NCBI GenBank assembly: GCA_016647705.1
Contig: CM028330.1
Location: 53,494,897-53,558,896 of the forward strand
DNA length: 64,000 nucleotides
Direction: 5' to 3'
Origin: Eucommia ulmoides
Taxonomy: Eukaryota; Streptophyta; Magnoliopsida; Garryales; Eucommiaceae
In this document: positions 35,741 through 47,404 of the stretch, one piece after another
Layout of the letters: each line of letters starts with the position of its first letter
Numbering within the stretch: the first letter of the stretch is position 1
Program-made: the position numbers and the translations under genes
The notes under the pieces: model-generated
The model's input: only the letters and a program-made list of their open reading frames with translations
The model's database searches: none
What the model was told of the DNA's origin: nothing

Positions 35741-37422
35741 AGGAGTGTGCGTGGAGGGTGCATGGGAGAGTTGATGATAGGAATGAATTTTTCTATATTT
35801 GGGAACTAGAAAACACATACATGCAGTACCACATTCAGGATGAACAGAAATGCGAACATGAATTCCAATGTTGTGAAGTCGTGTTTGGTAGACTTGGTTG
35901 GGAACACCCTAGTCACTAGACCGATTGATGTTATGCACACATTTAAAAATGATTATGATATCGATATCCCATACCACATTGCATGGAATAGTATTGAGAA
36001 AACACGAAATTATCTTTTTATGGTGATCACAAGGCCTCTTATGATCAGTTGTGTTGGTACACGGAAGCATATATGCGCACACACTCGGGCAGTCATTTCG
36101 CACTTGAATACGACAAAGAAATAGGACATTTTCAAAGATTGTTTGTTGCCTTTAATGCAACAATCCATGACTTCAATTATTGTAGGCCAATAAGTTTCCT
36201 CAATGGTACATTCCTGGGGTGTAGATATAAGGGATGTCTGCTAACGGCTAATGCACAGGATGGGAACAATAGTAAGACTATTTCTTTTTAAAAATAAATT
36301 AACAATTTAATGTCAAAGTCCAATATATTTTTGTCATTTTACGTGGATGTTATCATACGCGTCAATATTTGTTGGTTTAACCTAAATTTTTTTATATTGT
36401 TGTTCTCGATTGCCTTTGCTGTTGTCAATGCTAAGAACGATGACAATTGGTTCTGGTTCATGAGGCATATATCCAAAATTGTTTCACACGACCAGGTGTT
36501 GACGTTTATATCGGATCATCACAGCGGCATCCTTGAAGGTGCTCGTAAAATGTTCCCAAATTGTTTTCATTCATTCTGCTTGAATCACCTGAAGAACAAT
36601 ATGAAAGATAAATTAACAACGATTCAAAGATAATGTGGTTTACAAATACGATTGTATGACATACGCTACAACGATGGAGAAATTTAACATCTATCTGAAT
36701 AATTTGAAGATTAAAGGTAAGGGTTGAGTAGAAAATTTCCTTTATGATGTGTCGTTTGAAATTTTTTACAACATGTATGTTAGAGGTAAAAGGTACTGCG
36801 AGATGTCTTCAAATTTAGCTGAGTCATTCAATGCTTGTATTCTTGAATATTGCCACTTTCCTATTATATTAATGACTTACAAGATTAGATGCAAACTGAT
36901 GGCCTATCTATCTGTTAGACGGTTAGAATCATTGTCGATAACATCCATGTTGTGCCCCACACGCGATGAAATGATAGGATAGATGATTAGGGAGGACGTA
37001 CATGGACTGTTGTGAAATGTCAAAATCATGTCTATGAAGTGCATTCGAACCCTTCTGTGATTGTGAATATGGACAAGAGGACTTACACGTGTTTCAATTG
37101 GCAAGACAATGGTTTTCTCTGTATGCATGTGTGTATGGCTATACAACACAATGGGCAGAACTTATATTCATATGTATAGATATATTTTTCTATCAAATAT
37201 TACCGAAAATGTTATTCGGAAGGTATATATGGAGTTCCAACTATTGAAAAACCAGCTTGGGACAAATCGAAAGCTGTGACTATTCCTCCAATTATGAAAC
37301 AACAGCCTGACCGTCCCAAAAAAAAATGTATACTATCAAAGGGAGATGTTGCTGAGATAAAATGTGGAAGGTGTCACAAACATGGGCACCACAACCGCAA
37401 ATTGTGCATTGCCGCAATTTGA
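35736..37422 (+). pseudogene. MULE transposase (MuDR type), central and C-terminal part
   Basis: In order: zinc-binding start (KECAWRVHGRVDDRN), a one-base frameshift near 35815, IPYHIAW, the DDE domain (NGTFLGCRYKGCLLTANAQDGNN; AFAVVNAKNDDNWFWFMRHI; LTFISDHHSGILEGARKMFPNCFHSFCLNHLK), a SNLAESFNACILE block, a SWIM finger (TYTCFNWQDNGF-CMHVC) and a C-terminal zinc knuckle ending before TGA at 37420-37422. The first catalytic Asp is Asn (codon 36202-36204); the second Asp (36514-36516) is intact. The knuckle is CX2CX4HX5C, one residue longer than usual. Frameshifts near 36030, 36610 and 36980, stops near 36725 and an apparent unspliced or eroded intron around 36273-36390 show it is dead. As a family, this enzyme cuts and rejoins MULE ends in the nucleus. 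Confidence 0.85.
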
Positions 37423-37459
37423 TTCTGCATCAATATTTTTTTTGAGTAATTTTATTTTA

Positions 37460-38140
37460 TTTTATTTTTGCGATTATATTGTGGGGATGAAATAGGCGAT
37501 ACGTGTATGTTTACGCACGCTACACAAGATCATCTTTTTAGATTTTGAAATTGAAGATTTTTAAGATGGAAGGTCATTTTAAAAAAATAAATAAAAAATC
37601 AGTAGTTTCAATTTGTGTGTGGCCATTTTGGTTCTGTGTATTAATTGGTGTTGAGCGTTGATGTTAATATGGAACGTGCTCTGTGTGAATATTAACTTTG
37701 AGAAGAAATTTTTTTATGCGATTATACTGTTGGGATGAAATAGGCGATACGTGTATGTTTACGCACACTACACAGGATCATCTTTTTCAATTTTGAAATT
37801 GAAGATTTTTAAGATGGAGGGTCATTTTTATTAAAACATTCTCAGCGGTTTCAGTTTGTGTGTGGGCATTTTGGTTCTATGTAATGTAATTGGTTTTGAG
37901 CGTTGATGTTAATATGGAACGTGCTCTGTATGAATATTTACTTTTGAATATTTGAGTGTGTGAATATTAAATTGGAGAATTTTTTTATTTATTTTTTTCC
38001 GATTATACTGTGGGGATAAAATAGGCCATACATGTATGTTTACGCACAACAGACAAGATTATCTTTTTAGATTTTTAAGATGGAAGGTCATTTTTTTTTT
38101 TAAATTCTCAGTGGTTTCAGTTTGTGATTGGCATTTTGGT
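37460..38140 (+). repeat. 2.6 copies of a 250-280 bp repeat after the transposase
   Basis: A unit beginning cgattatactgtggggatga, then taggcgatacgtgtatgttt, acgcac, gatcatctttttagattttg, gatttttaagatgg and ending aatatggaacgtgctctgtgtgaatatt starts at about 37470, 37719 and 38000. The end of the unit is an inverted copy of sequence downstream of the Ulp1-like gene (40250-40320 and 40676-40725). Confidence 0.8.
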
Positions 38141-38151
38141 TCTGTGCAGTG

Positions 38152-38153
<2 letters not shown>

Positions 38154-38211
<58 letters not shown>
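38154..38211. repeat. (AT)n microsatellite
   Basis: About 28 AT dinucleotides. An ORF crossing it (38036-38257) encodes YIYIYI and is not a gene. Confidence 0.95.
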
Positions 38212-38216
<5 letters not shown>

Positions 38217-38550
38217 TTCGATCGGATTCTCCATTTGAACTGGATGGTGTGATTTAGTTAGTGTTTATAAGTGAAAAAAAAAATGAGGGGCGCAAGGGGT
38301 TGGGGTGGGGGGGTGGGGGGGGTACCATTAATATTCACACATCCTCACAAAAATTAACTTTCGACAATTGTTTTTTTTTTTTGTGAATTGATGTGGAATC
38401 TGATCAGAAACTCAACCGGCGTTTTTGTGGACTGATATGGCCTTTGATCAGAACCTCTGCTCACGACAAAGGGGTGTAATGACCGGTAATAATTTCATAT
38501 GGCGTGATCACTAACGTTAATAGACATTTGCAAATAAATTTAACGTTTGT

Positions 38551-38880
38551 AATGTTGTTTCAATGCCCTGGAGCTTTTTGCATGCGATACACTGGTCTGT
38601 AGACGGAATGGTGAGCAATGATTTCAAGGCTAACGTTCGGAGGTGGGAAGATTGCGCAGACAATCTATGCGGCACAATCGAGGAAATGAAAGGTTGTCTT
38701 TGGGACGTTTGGTGGGCAATGTCAAATAAGAGCGAAAAGAACAAATAGCCCAGAGAAGAAAACCTCTCTTTACGCAAGCGGATTGCGTCGTTGGAAGCAG
38801 AATTGAAGACCCTACAATGTGAAATCGGGTTTGATATCTTGGGTCCGCTTCAAAGCGAAGTGTCAGTCAACATGAATTGA
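38551..38880 (+). pseudogene. Coiled-coil ORF of the MULE, diverged copy
   Basis: An open frame reads MPWSFLHAIHWSVDGMVSND and continues to a block MKGCLWDVWWAMSNKSEKNK, a TAG stop (about 38746-38748), then in the same frame REENLSLRKRIASLEAELK, TLQCEIGFDILGPL and SEVSVNMN with a stop at about 38880. The part after the stop matches the intact ORF at 39625-39849 in order and in its C-terminal SESSVDMG-like end. A helical heptad pattern (LRKRIASLEAELKTL) suggests a coiled coil. One nonsense mutation splits it. Function unknown. Confidence 0.6.
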
Positions 38881-39493
38881 CAGGACGAATGGGGGGAGGT
38901 CAGTTTTCGCGTGAATGTTTACGAGGTACATGACATACAACTGCAAAAATGGGTAGTGTTTTTTTGGGGGCAAATTGTTGATGGGGAAAGGAATCCATTG
39001 TCTTAGTGTGTCTTTCTAATTTTTTTTAACTTACATTTTTTTGTGAAATGCAATGTCTATTTCTATTCAATGTCAATTGGAATATTATCTTGCAGTTTAC
39101 TATTTTTGATTGAATGGACATTTTCCATATAGTTATGAGTGAATATAAGCATTAGGGTTTTTCGACATTTGAAACGAGAGGGGAGAGTGAATATTAATGC
39201 AACTATTTTTCCGAAGAGAAAACAATTTTTTGTGAATGAATATTGACGCCATATATTCTTGGACCATACACAAGTTAACATTGACGTAAATACATGTATT
39301 TGGCAAAAAACGGAGAGTAAATACTGACAGTAGAGTTTGCGAGGCAAGACGTTACATTGGGATACGTAATGACGTGTTTCCATCGTGAACCAACTCCACG
39401 GATGATTGCGGCCACGCTCAAGGGAACACAATCGTCGTCTTAATGGGTATTTATCACATTTGCACCCCTCGACCCCCCCATCATAACGTTGGT

Positions 39494-39500
39494 TATAAAA
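39494..39500 (+). promoter_or_regulatory. TATA box of the coiled-coil ORF
   Basis: TATAAAA lies 125 bp before the ATG at 39625. The leader ends with CAACAACAACAACAATG, a CAA-rich context common before well-translated plant start codons. Confidence 0.5.
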
Positions 39501-39624
39501 GCGCTATTCAGTTCAGTAATTCGAATCCGTTTTTAAAAGGCAACACTCCCAGCGTGGAAACTTATTAGGTTTTTTGTTTTTGCGATTTTGTTTTTGTACA
39601 CATTTATAGTAAACAACAACAACA

Positions 39625-39849
39625 ATGAGGAGGTTAATCAAACTTGCCAAGGGAATGCAATGGCAGATGGGGGCTACAAAGTGGAGGTTCTCGTCTACAG
39701 TAGAAGAAAACCAGGAATTGAAACAAGCAGGCGACAACCTTCGTGCTCGGATCGCTGCTCTGGAAGCAAAGGTCGAGATGCTGAGGGAGAAATTAGGCCT
39801 TGGGTTAACTGCCCCTGTTGCAAGTGAGTCGTCAGTTGACATGGGATGA
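39625..39849 (+). CDS. Small coiled-coil protein of the MULE, intact copy (74 aa)
   Basis: The uninterrupted frame starts MRRLIKLAKGMQWQMGATKW, continues with EENQELKQAGDNLRARIAALEAKVEMLREKLGL and ends SESSVDMG. The middle 35 residues have a clear heptad spacing of Leu, Ile and Ala, predicting a coiled coil for dimerisation. It has a TATA box, a CAA-rich leader and no introns or stops, unlike the broken genes on both sides. A second, broken copy lies at 38551-38880. It sits between the convergent transposase and Ulp1-like genes. A coiled-coil partner for transposase or protease, or a nuclear accessory factor, are guesses. I know no named family for it. Confidence 0.6.
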   Translation: MRRLIKLAKGMQWQMGATKWRFSSTVEENQELKQAGDNLRARIAALEAKVEMLREKLGLGLTAPVASESSVDMG

Positions 39850-39859
39850 ATCATTCCCC

Positions 39860-39865
<6 letters not shown>

Positions 39866-39900
<35 letters not shown>
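39866..39900. repeat. Poly-T tract
   Basis: About 37 T residues shortly after the coiled-coil ORF stop. On the minus strand this is poly-A. It could be an A-tail scar or slippage. Confidence 0.8.
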
Positions 39901-39901
<1 letters not shown>

Positions 39902-40069
39902 TAAAGGTGCAGTGGTTGTTAGTCTCCTATCCCTAAGTATATTAACATCGACAATTTTTTTTTTTTTTGTAGCGGGGTTTTCCCATGTATTTAAACATGG
40001 TAACCACACACGAGTATTAGTTATGAAATTTTTAAACAAAACAACGATTTGGGTGCTTAATTGCGATCA

Positions 40070-40735
40070 AAGTTAATATTCACAAAGCAAATTAAGTATG
40101 TAACATCAATAATCGTCAACATTTTGTCATCTATTTTTTTTATAATATACGGTAATGTTAACGCAATATATATATAATGTCACAAATATGTTGATTTTGA
40201 TCTAAGTTAATATTCACACACTCAAATATTCGGGTGGTTTGTTTTTTTCTTTTCCAAAGTTAATATTCACACAGTGCACGTTCCATTTCAACCTCAATGA
40301 TCAGCACCAAATTCATCTGCCTTATGATACGCGATAATGTTAATGCATTTTACAAATCATCACCAAAGTTGATTTTTTTATCAAAGTTAATATTCACACA
40401 CTCAAGTATTCATAATTAATATTCACACAAAGCTAATATTCACAGTTAATATTCATACAAAGTTTATATAAATCGTCGCATATGTTGATTTTTTTTTATC
40501 AAACTTAATAATCACACACTCAAGTATTCACAGTTAATATTCACACAAAGTTTATATTCACAATTAATATTAACACAAAGTTTATATAAATCATCACGTA
40601 TGTTGATTTTTTTTAATTTTTTTTTATCAAAGTTAATATTCACACACTAAAATATTCAAAGTTAATATTCAGACAAAGAACGTTCCGTATCATCATCAAC
40701 GCTCAACACCAATTTCATATGTTTTATAATACACA
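40070..40735 (-). repeat. Array of ~115-bp units rich in GTTAATATTCACAC
   Basis: The 14-mer gttaatattcacac or a one-base variant occurs about twelve times, within a larger unit containing atgttgattttttt..atcaaa, cacacactcaa.tattc and acaaagtttatata. The ends at 40255-40320 and 40676-40740 (acgttcc...caac-ctca..cagcaccaa) are reverse complements of the repeat after the transposase. It lies just beyond the 3' end of the Ulp1-like gene. Confidence 0.75.
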
Positions 40736-40917
40736 TGTTAATGTTAACGCAAGTCTTTGTGATGCAACGTTAAAAACTTTTTAAGTTAATTAAACCTTGA
40801 ACATTCAATATTATACCCCGAAAAATAACAAAGAGCAAATGTTTTCATTTCCATTTGATTCGCACCGAAAAAGTAACAAGATAAATTTCTACAGTTATGA
40901 TAAAGTCTGGCATATGA

Positions 40918-43900
40918 TCACAGCGCGTGTGAATGTTCCCTTTTGATCGTAGCATTGGACAACGACCAACTTCGGGGCGAATCGTTCAACAGACTATGTA
41001 GTATTGTCCTCCGCATTTTCCTTATATCATCCATGGTTAATTTTTTTGGCATTGCCCTATTCTCAGTATATTGTTTCATGATAGATGCTACAAAGACACC
41101 GCACTCAGTCCTGGTAAAAAACAAGACACAAAATATTAGGAGTTTTAAAAAACGAAGATAATGCGTTGGATTTCTCTAAAAAATGAGAGAATGATTGATA
41201 AGCAGTTAATACGTATGCCCCATTTTGCTGCGGACAGTCTAGATATTGTTCTATTTGAGCATCGCCCCAGCTTTATAATATCTTGGTGTTTATATGAGCT
41301 TCCACGAGTTGTTTTTGTCCAGAGATTTAGATTAGACACAGACATTTCATATTTTACTACAGCGAGTGTTGCATAGCAAATTATTTTTTTTCATACCACA
41401 ATTTGTGCATTGCTGTAGTAGTGATTAGTTGGGGGATCAAATGGCAGAAGTAAATTGTAGAATTTTCACCGTTTTTCAAATATGTCGAGATCCAGAACAA
41501 TCCAATGATTGGGGGTTGCATGACGTCCACACGAAATCATAGGAAAAATTATGTACCTACAATTTGTGGTAAATGCCTTACTGATTGTTGTGCGGATATG
41601 GATCTTTAGATTATTATATTTTCCCTGGATTATTGTCTGAAAAATCAATGAATTCAAATGTTAGCTCTATATGGATGAACAAATTCAAAACGAAAGAAGC
41701 ATTTTTGTCTATACCCATATCTGCGCCAAATCAAATTTGGGTGTATCAAATAGTTTCCCTGGTTTTGTTACTCATTTAAGATTGAGATGGTGTACCCTAT
41801 TTTACAGATATTCACCATAAGCATCAAGCACCTATAGTAAAAACCAATTAGTTTTTTGTATTTTCTCAAATAATTCGCTAATGTTTTCAAATCAACATAA
41901 ATGAACATTGTTGACAGAACAAATATTTATGTAAAAAATGATGATCTATTTTGCATTTTCACCAGTATTTATGCTAATGTTCATGCCAAGAAACTCGTGA
42001 ATATTTTTTAACAACAGCAAAACATGTATGAACGTCTTCAAGTATGTTTTTAGGGAAGCAAACATTTTTACGTAAAAACGATGATCTCTTTTGCATTTTA
42101 CCAATTACGCTAATATTCACACCAATAAGTGATCACACTGTATTTCGTGCGATTTAATACCATTAAATTAAGTTTTGTTAATTTCTTGAATAAATTAAAT
42201 TAGTAGGAATTGATTTATTTGTTTGTTTTTGTAAGTTTTTTGAAATGGAGCAAAAACACACTAATTTGGAGTAAATGGAAAAGAAATAAACAAACCACAG
42301 CGAACTGAGCGTTACCAACAGATGCACACGGGCCATGCCCATTTCTCACCAATAAAGTCCCAACAAATTAATGGGCATTAAATCCATTGAATGGTTTTGC
42401 AAAAGAAAATAGAAATTTGGGTTGAAAGAAAAGAAAATAGACTAGTGGGGTGAAAGTGTATTTTTTTCTTCTTTACTTTTAGGGTTGGGTATATGTTTTT
42501 TTTACACTTACATATACTTGTTTTTCTTTTTTTAGCTGGCAAACAGTAGGTTAGGATTTTTATTTTTTTATCTTTTTACTTTCTTCTCATTTTCTTTGGC
42601 GACTGAATTTTGGTGCGGATAATTCTTCAAGGAACTATTGTTCATTATCAATTGTGAAGAACAAATTGCTATGAACAGCTAATCTCCCTTCAATCGGGTT
42701 AGGATTCGGGTAAGTATTTTGGATTTCATATAATATTGTATTTTTAATTTAATTTCGGATTGTGTATGAACAATTGTATGATGAAGAATATTGTGTTTGA
42801 AATAGTTTCATTGTAGTTGGATTTATTTTTAAAGTGTTCTTGTAGAGATTTTGAATTTTAGATTCAAATGTTTCTAGAACGTTAGATCTAGTACCTGTGG
42901 TCTAGATCTAATGATTATACAATCATATTATTGAGATTTAATTATTGGTTTGGATGCTTTATGTCTAAATTGTAATTTACCCTAAATTAGATTAACGCAG
43001 GAATTACATACTGAAAATAAATCATGCCGAAGAAAAATCATGCCGAAGAATAATAAATCGAATCTTTCTAAGTAGTTCTGACTTGTAGTTAGGAACACTC
43101 GTTTCCACAAATGCGAATTAAAAAGAAAATATGAATCCCACATGAGTTTAAAATACGAAACTCGCAATTCCTAATCTGGTTATCTATTTTTATTTATTTT
43201 AGATAGTATTTTATTTTTCTTATATTAAAAATCAAAACTCATTTTATTTAAAGAAAGAAAAATAATTGAAATTGATAGTTACAAGACCGATCCCTGAGGT
43301 TCGACACCCTACTTGAGCCTGTACTACATCAGTATCACGGTACCAATTAAGGGTATTATTTTTTAGCGATCAATAAGCTCATGAATATTTGTAACGGAAA
43401 AACATTTACCCAATACGACAATAGTGTTCATGTGTATGTTTGTCAGTAGGTCCCATAAGAATATTTTTTGCTTAAATGGCCTGTTTCAATATAAAACAAT
43501 TGAAACGTAAATACTTACATTGTCAACCATCTGCCTCTCATTTAGGATTCATATGGCGTCCCCCAAATTCACAGTGGATAATGGTTTGACCCCCTTTGTA
43601 CACTCGCCCCCGAAAATCATTGGCATGCATTAAGGTTTATGTTTTCGATAAAATCAACAAATGTAAACTATAGGTAACGATAGACATTAACATCATCCAA
43701 TCCTTTCCTCAACCATTACCATCTATAGTTTTTCCCAATTGTCATCACTTAACATCATTGTTATTTTGCACCTCTTTCAATTGGGCATTTTGATGCTGTC
43801 CTCATACTCATGTGTAGGTAGTTCATCAACATTTACCGTGTCTCTAGTAATTTTTTGCTTGCTTTTGGCCTTCAGGCCCTGGAAGACAAAATCGCTACCC

Positions 43901-46125
43901 TTTTGTGCTGGTTGTCTCACTTTGACCTTTAGTCGGTTTATCATGGAATTCACTTTCGGGGTTGGCTCTACTTCACATTGGGAGACCGCAAAGGCATTTT
44001 TAGGCATAACAGCAGAAATAAGGGTCGCATCAGTTATCACCAAGTCAGTGCAAGTGTTCGAATGTGTTTTGGATGACTTCTAGGGCGGGGCTTGGGGGTT
44101 ATTACGATGGGTGGTAGCACGTTGAGAGTGGGCGATAGTGAGGCCGCAGGGGCAGTGGCCTGCTGTGCTGATGTTGTGAACCCCTTAATTTGAATATGTA
44201 TATCTTCAATCTGCTTATTTAGCTATTTGATTGTTTGCATGTATGAACGTTCACTTGTATTCCTGGATTCCTTTAACATTATGTTTTTTTCAGTGATTTT
44301 TTTAGATCATCCTTCTCAAGATTTGGCTGTGGATCTAGGTGTTTTTGAGTGACAGCATAAACTCTCATTTCGAGTTCCATTTGAGCCATCTCGGTCTCAA
44401 CCTTCATTAATTTTGTGCTAAGATCAACCATTATCGCATCATGCTGGGTCTTCTATTGGTTAAGTTTAGTTTGCAAATCAATATTACGGATAGTCATGCT
44501 AATGACGATCTTTCACAGCGCCTCGATTATCTGGTTTTCTTCCATTTGCTTTGCGTAAAATTCATCATGCATTTCATCCAACACATGATAAACGTCACTA
44601 ATGGCAATGTCATTTAAGGTTGGAGGTGTGATAGTGCTGATTAATTGACTATAGTCAACGCCAGCGTTGCTACATTGCTAGCTAAAATCCACGGTCAAAT
44701 CGAATGTTGAAGCTTTGCGTTGCATGGTTGTTTGGCTTTCAATGGGGATCAATGACTCACCCAAAATCCTGTCAACCATTGCTTGAATTTTAAGATCATC
44801 TTCTTCGATAGGATCTTTGCCTTTATCATTTTTTCTTTGTTCATCATCCGTATCCTCAAATTCATCATTATGTTCTGTAGGAATTTCATTCACAACTTTA
44901 TCAACATTGTTCGGGGGTATGATGCCAGCTTACACCTCAAGTAAGCTCTCCTCGATGTGTCCCTCGACAACCTGAACGCATTTCGATAGAACATAAGGTA
45001 AACAAAAAAACTATTAGAATATGATGTTAATACATCAACATAGGCATTTCACTTGGTCATCTTGCAGATGACTGATCAGAGTAGAACCGATTGAAAAAGT
45101 GTATGTAGTCAAACATCACTGCTGCATCCTAGGTATTGCAAACTCCTGCCCATCTCGAGCCACTGCTAATGTTGTGTGTTCGCAAAACCAATACTAAAAA
45201 CAAACAAGAATTGAGGGGGAATAAATTAACAATTATATAGCAATGCCGAGAACATCCATACAATCGATAATATTTATGTAACTAGTAAACATTATGCAAA
45301 AGTGGTAACGATTTTTTCTACGGCAACCAATACTACAAACGTTTAACGCAATTCTTTTTATGCAGCACAAATTTACGATTGTTATGCAACGGATACCCGA
45401 GTGAATTTAGGATTTACCTACAGAGCGAGGACACACCCTGTAACTGATCTTGACTCGGTATATGATTTTTTTAGACTCGTTTTCAAGTCTGTAAAATTTG
45501 CGTCTGCCTAGTTATAGTTTTTCATGCGCTCGATATCTTCCACATATCGAACCAACCATTGTGGCACCTGCTGCCCAGTAGTTGTGAAGAAGTAAGTGGA
45601 CAATAAATGCAAGCACAATAAGCGAACAACATCGTGCGTGTTTCCCTTACTTTTGCTCTTTTATTGCCTCTCAACTGAAGACTTCAAGTAAGCCACACTT
45701 AACTTCTTGGGGTTTGTCAACTTCAACTCCCTGAAGAATTTCGAGTCAAAGTTTGTGTATCTACTTTGCACAACGATTCCATCACCCACCGTCAAACCAA
45801 AAGTTAACTGTATGTCTAGAGGTGTAAGCCTGACCAATTTGTTCCCGATCTTGAACGCCGATCGGGATGAAACATAATTTAGTAAAAAAATTTCTATTAG
45901 GTTGTCATTCTTGTGGATGTTCTCCAGTGACACCTCTTTGTTGTAGAATGTTTCGAACAATTTCCCAAAGGGTGTCCTAGATAACAATGCTTTGTGTTGG
46001 TCAGTTAAATTGCAATCTAGGACTAGTTCGTACATCTGTTTAAGATTGCTTCGATACATGAACACGCTGGGGCGAGGTTGAGTATTTCTCCTCTCTTCTC
46101 TACTTCTTAATGCGTTGTGCTGCAT
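40918..46125 (-). pseudogene. Ulp1-type (C48) SUMO-protease-like gene of the MULE
   Basis: Reading leftward, 46125-45661 encodes MQHNALRSREERR...LTPLDIQLTFGLTVGDG, an N-terminal domain like that before plant transposon-borne Ulp1 domains. Then come VPQWLVRYVEDIERMKNYN with a TAG (45508-45510) where Trp is expected, WFCEHTTLA near 45180, and an acidic block (44893-44678). A basic block (44043-43777) follows, then the protease core: NHWIVLDLDIFEKR with the catalytic His, a TGA at 41466-41468, and TECGVFVASIMKQY near 41090 with the catalytic Cys. Ulp1 proteases process SUMO; the role of transposon-borne copies is not known. A solo LTR (42130-43372) interrupts the middle. Two nonsense codons and the insertion make it a pseudogene. 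Exon borders are only approximate. Confidence 0.75.
42130..43372 (+). mobile_element. Solo LTR, family 1 (1243 bp), with perfect 5-bp target duplication
   Basis: Begins TGATCACACT, ends TAGCGATCA, and is flanked by ataag at 42125-42129 and ataag at 43373-43377. It matches the solo LTR at 5378-6823 in its start, the GGCTGAATTTTGGTG segment, the tcgggttaggattcgggta segment and the GTTCGACACCCTACTT end. It sits inside the Ulp1-like gene. Confidence 0.9.
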
Positions 46126-46129
46126 TACA

Positions 46130-47325
46130 ACAGGGGATCAACAAAAAACAATAATGTGTTATTCACGTGTATGTCGACGTCTAAGTATATAGATCGCATA
46201 TTTAATGATGCGTGAACATCAACACAATAAATCACAATCAAGCTCACATGATGTACGATAACATTTACGTTATTCAGAAGTTTTCACGCGATCATTTATA
46301 TAGGCACATAGATATTCATGTACAGCCGAAAATAACTTTATTAGACATAAAGCTTCAATATGTGAACATTTACGTCATCCATTCAAATCTTTGATAGCCA
46401 GGACTCAATACAAAATGATACGAGAACATATATGTGTCCAGAAGTTTTACGCGGTCATTTATACAGGCACGTGGATATTTATGTACATTAGAAAATGAAT
46501 TTTATCAGTTAAGATTGGGTACGAGAACAATATACGTCACCCCATTCAATTTTTTGATAGCCAAGAACCCAATACAACTACACGATAAACATTTACGTTG
46601 ATGTTAAACATAACACACGATTTTAATGCTTGATTTTAGAAAAAACCAAACAATTGGTCGATAACAGTACGTTTAAAACCATCACACGAATAAAAATAGA
46701 GACGATTTTGTGTTGTCCCGAGCAATCAACTATGATTTCAGATTTTTCAACAACAATATAAAACCTTAAAGTAATTTTCGAGGGTGCTTATATTGTAGAC
46801 TGCTGCTACTTCTTTTCTTGGATGTAGTTCATTCTTCATCACTATTTTTCACCATTGCTTGGAGTTCACTAACCTTGATCCACAATGTATCGTCCTCGAT
46901 TGGTTTGATAGCTAGGGTTTTCTATGGAAAGAGGTGAGAAAGACGAACATGTTGAGAGTGTAAATGGATAAAGTGACGCGATTAATGGTTTAATAGGAGA
47001 GTTGTTTTTGGAAAGTGGAAAGTCGTTTGAGGGGCGTCGTGTTTTGAGAGGGTACGTAAACATCCATTTAATTGAAATCGGCATCCAAAAAATATATATA
47101 CCACAATAAAGAGAAGATCGCGAACAATTTTACCATGATGTTTGTTTGCAGATTAGATGTGATGTGTGATAGATATGAAGCTATTTTGCATCGACGATGG
47201 TGAGCATGCAGCTTTTTTATTTCCAAAACAAGAAAATGGCGGTTGAAATCAAAACAATGGCATACAACATAAATTGGCGTGTCCATTAGGGGCAAACCTA
47301 GAGAGCCATTTTCTACAAAATCTCT
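46130..47325. other. 5' region of the Ulp1-like gene and MULE subterminal sequence
   Basis: Repeated short motifs such as aacatttacgt, cattcaa(t/a)tctttgatagcca (46375-46400, 46545-46570) and acgcg(a/g)tcatttata(t/c)agg(c)ac occur in this stretch, a weak direct repeat of about 165 bp at 46275-46565. Minus-strand ORFs at 46869-47334 lack recognisable domains and may be leader. Confidence 0.45.
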
Positions 47326-47404
47326 TTGGGTCATAAACTTAATTAATTAGGTCAAATGGTTATTTAATAGACAGTATATCTCTAAAGGGCTAGAAAAAAA
47401 ATTA

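Noticed and set aside
44678..44893. Acidic frame considered as a separate small gene
   Set aside because: Its position and orientation between the N-terminal and protease parts of the Ulp1-like gene make it an internal exon of that gene.
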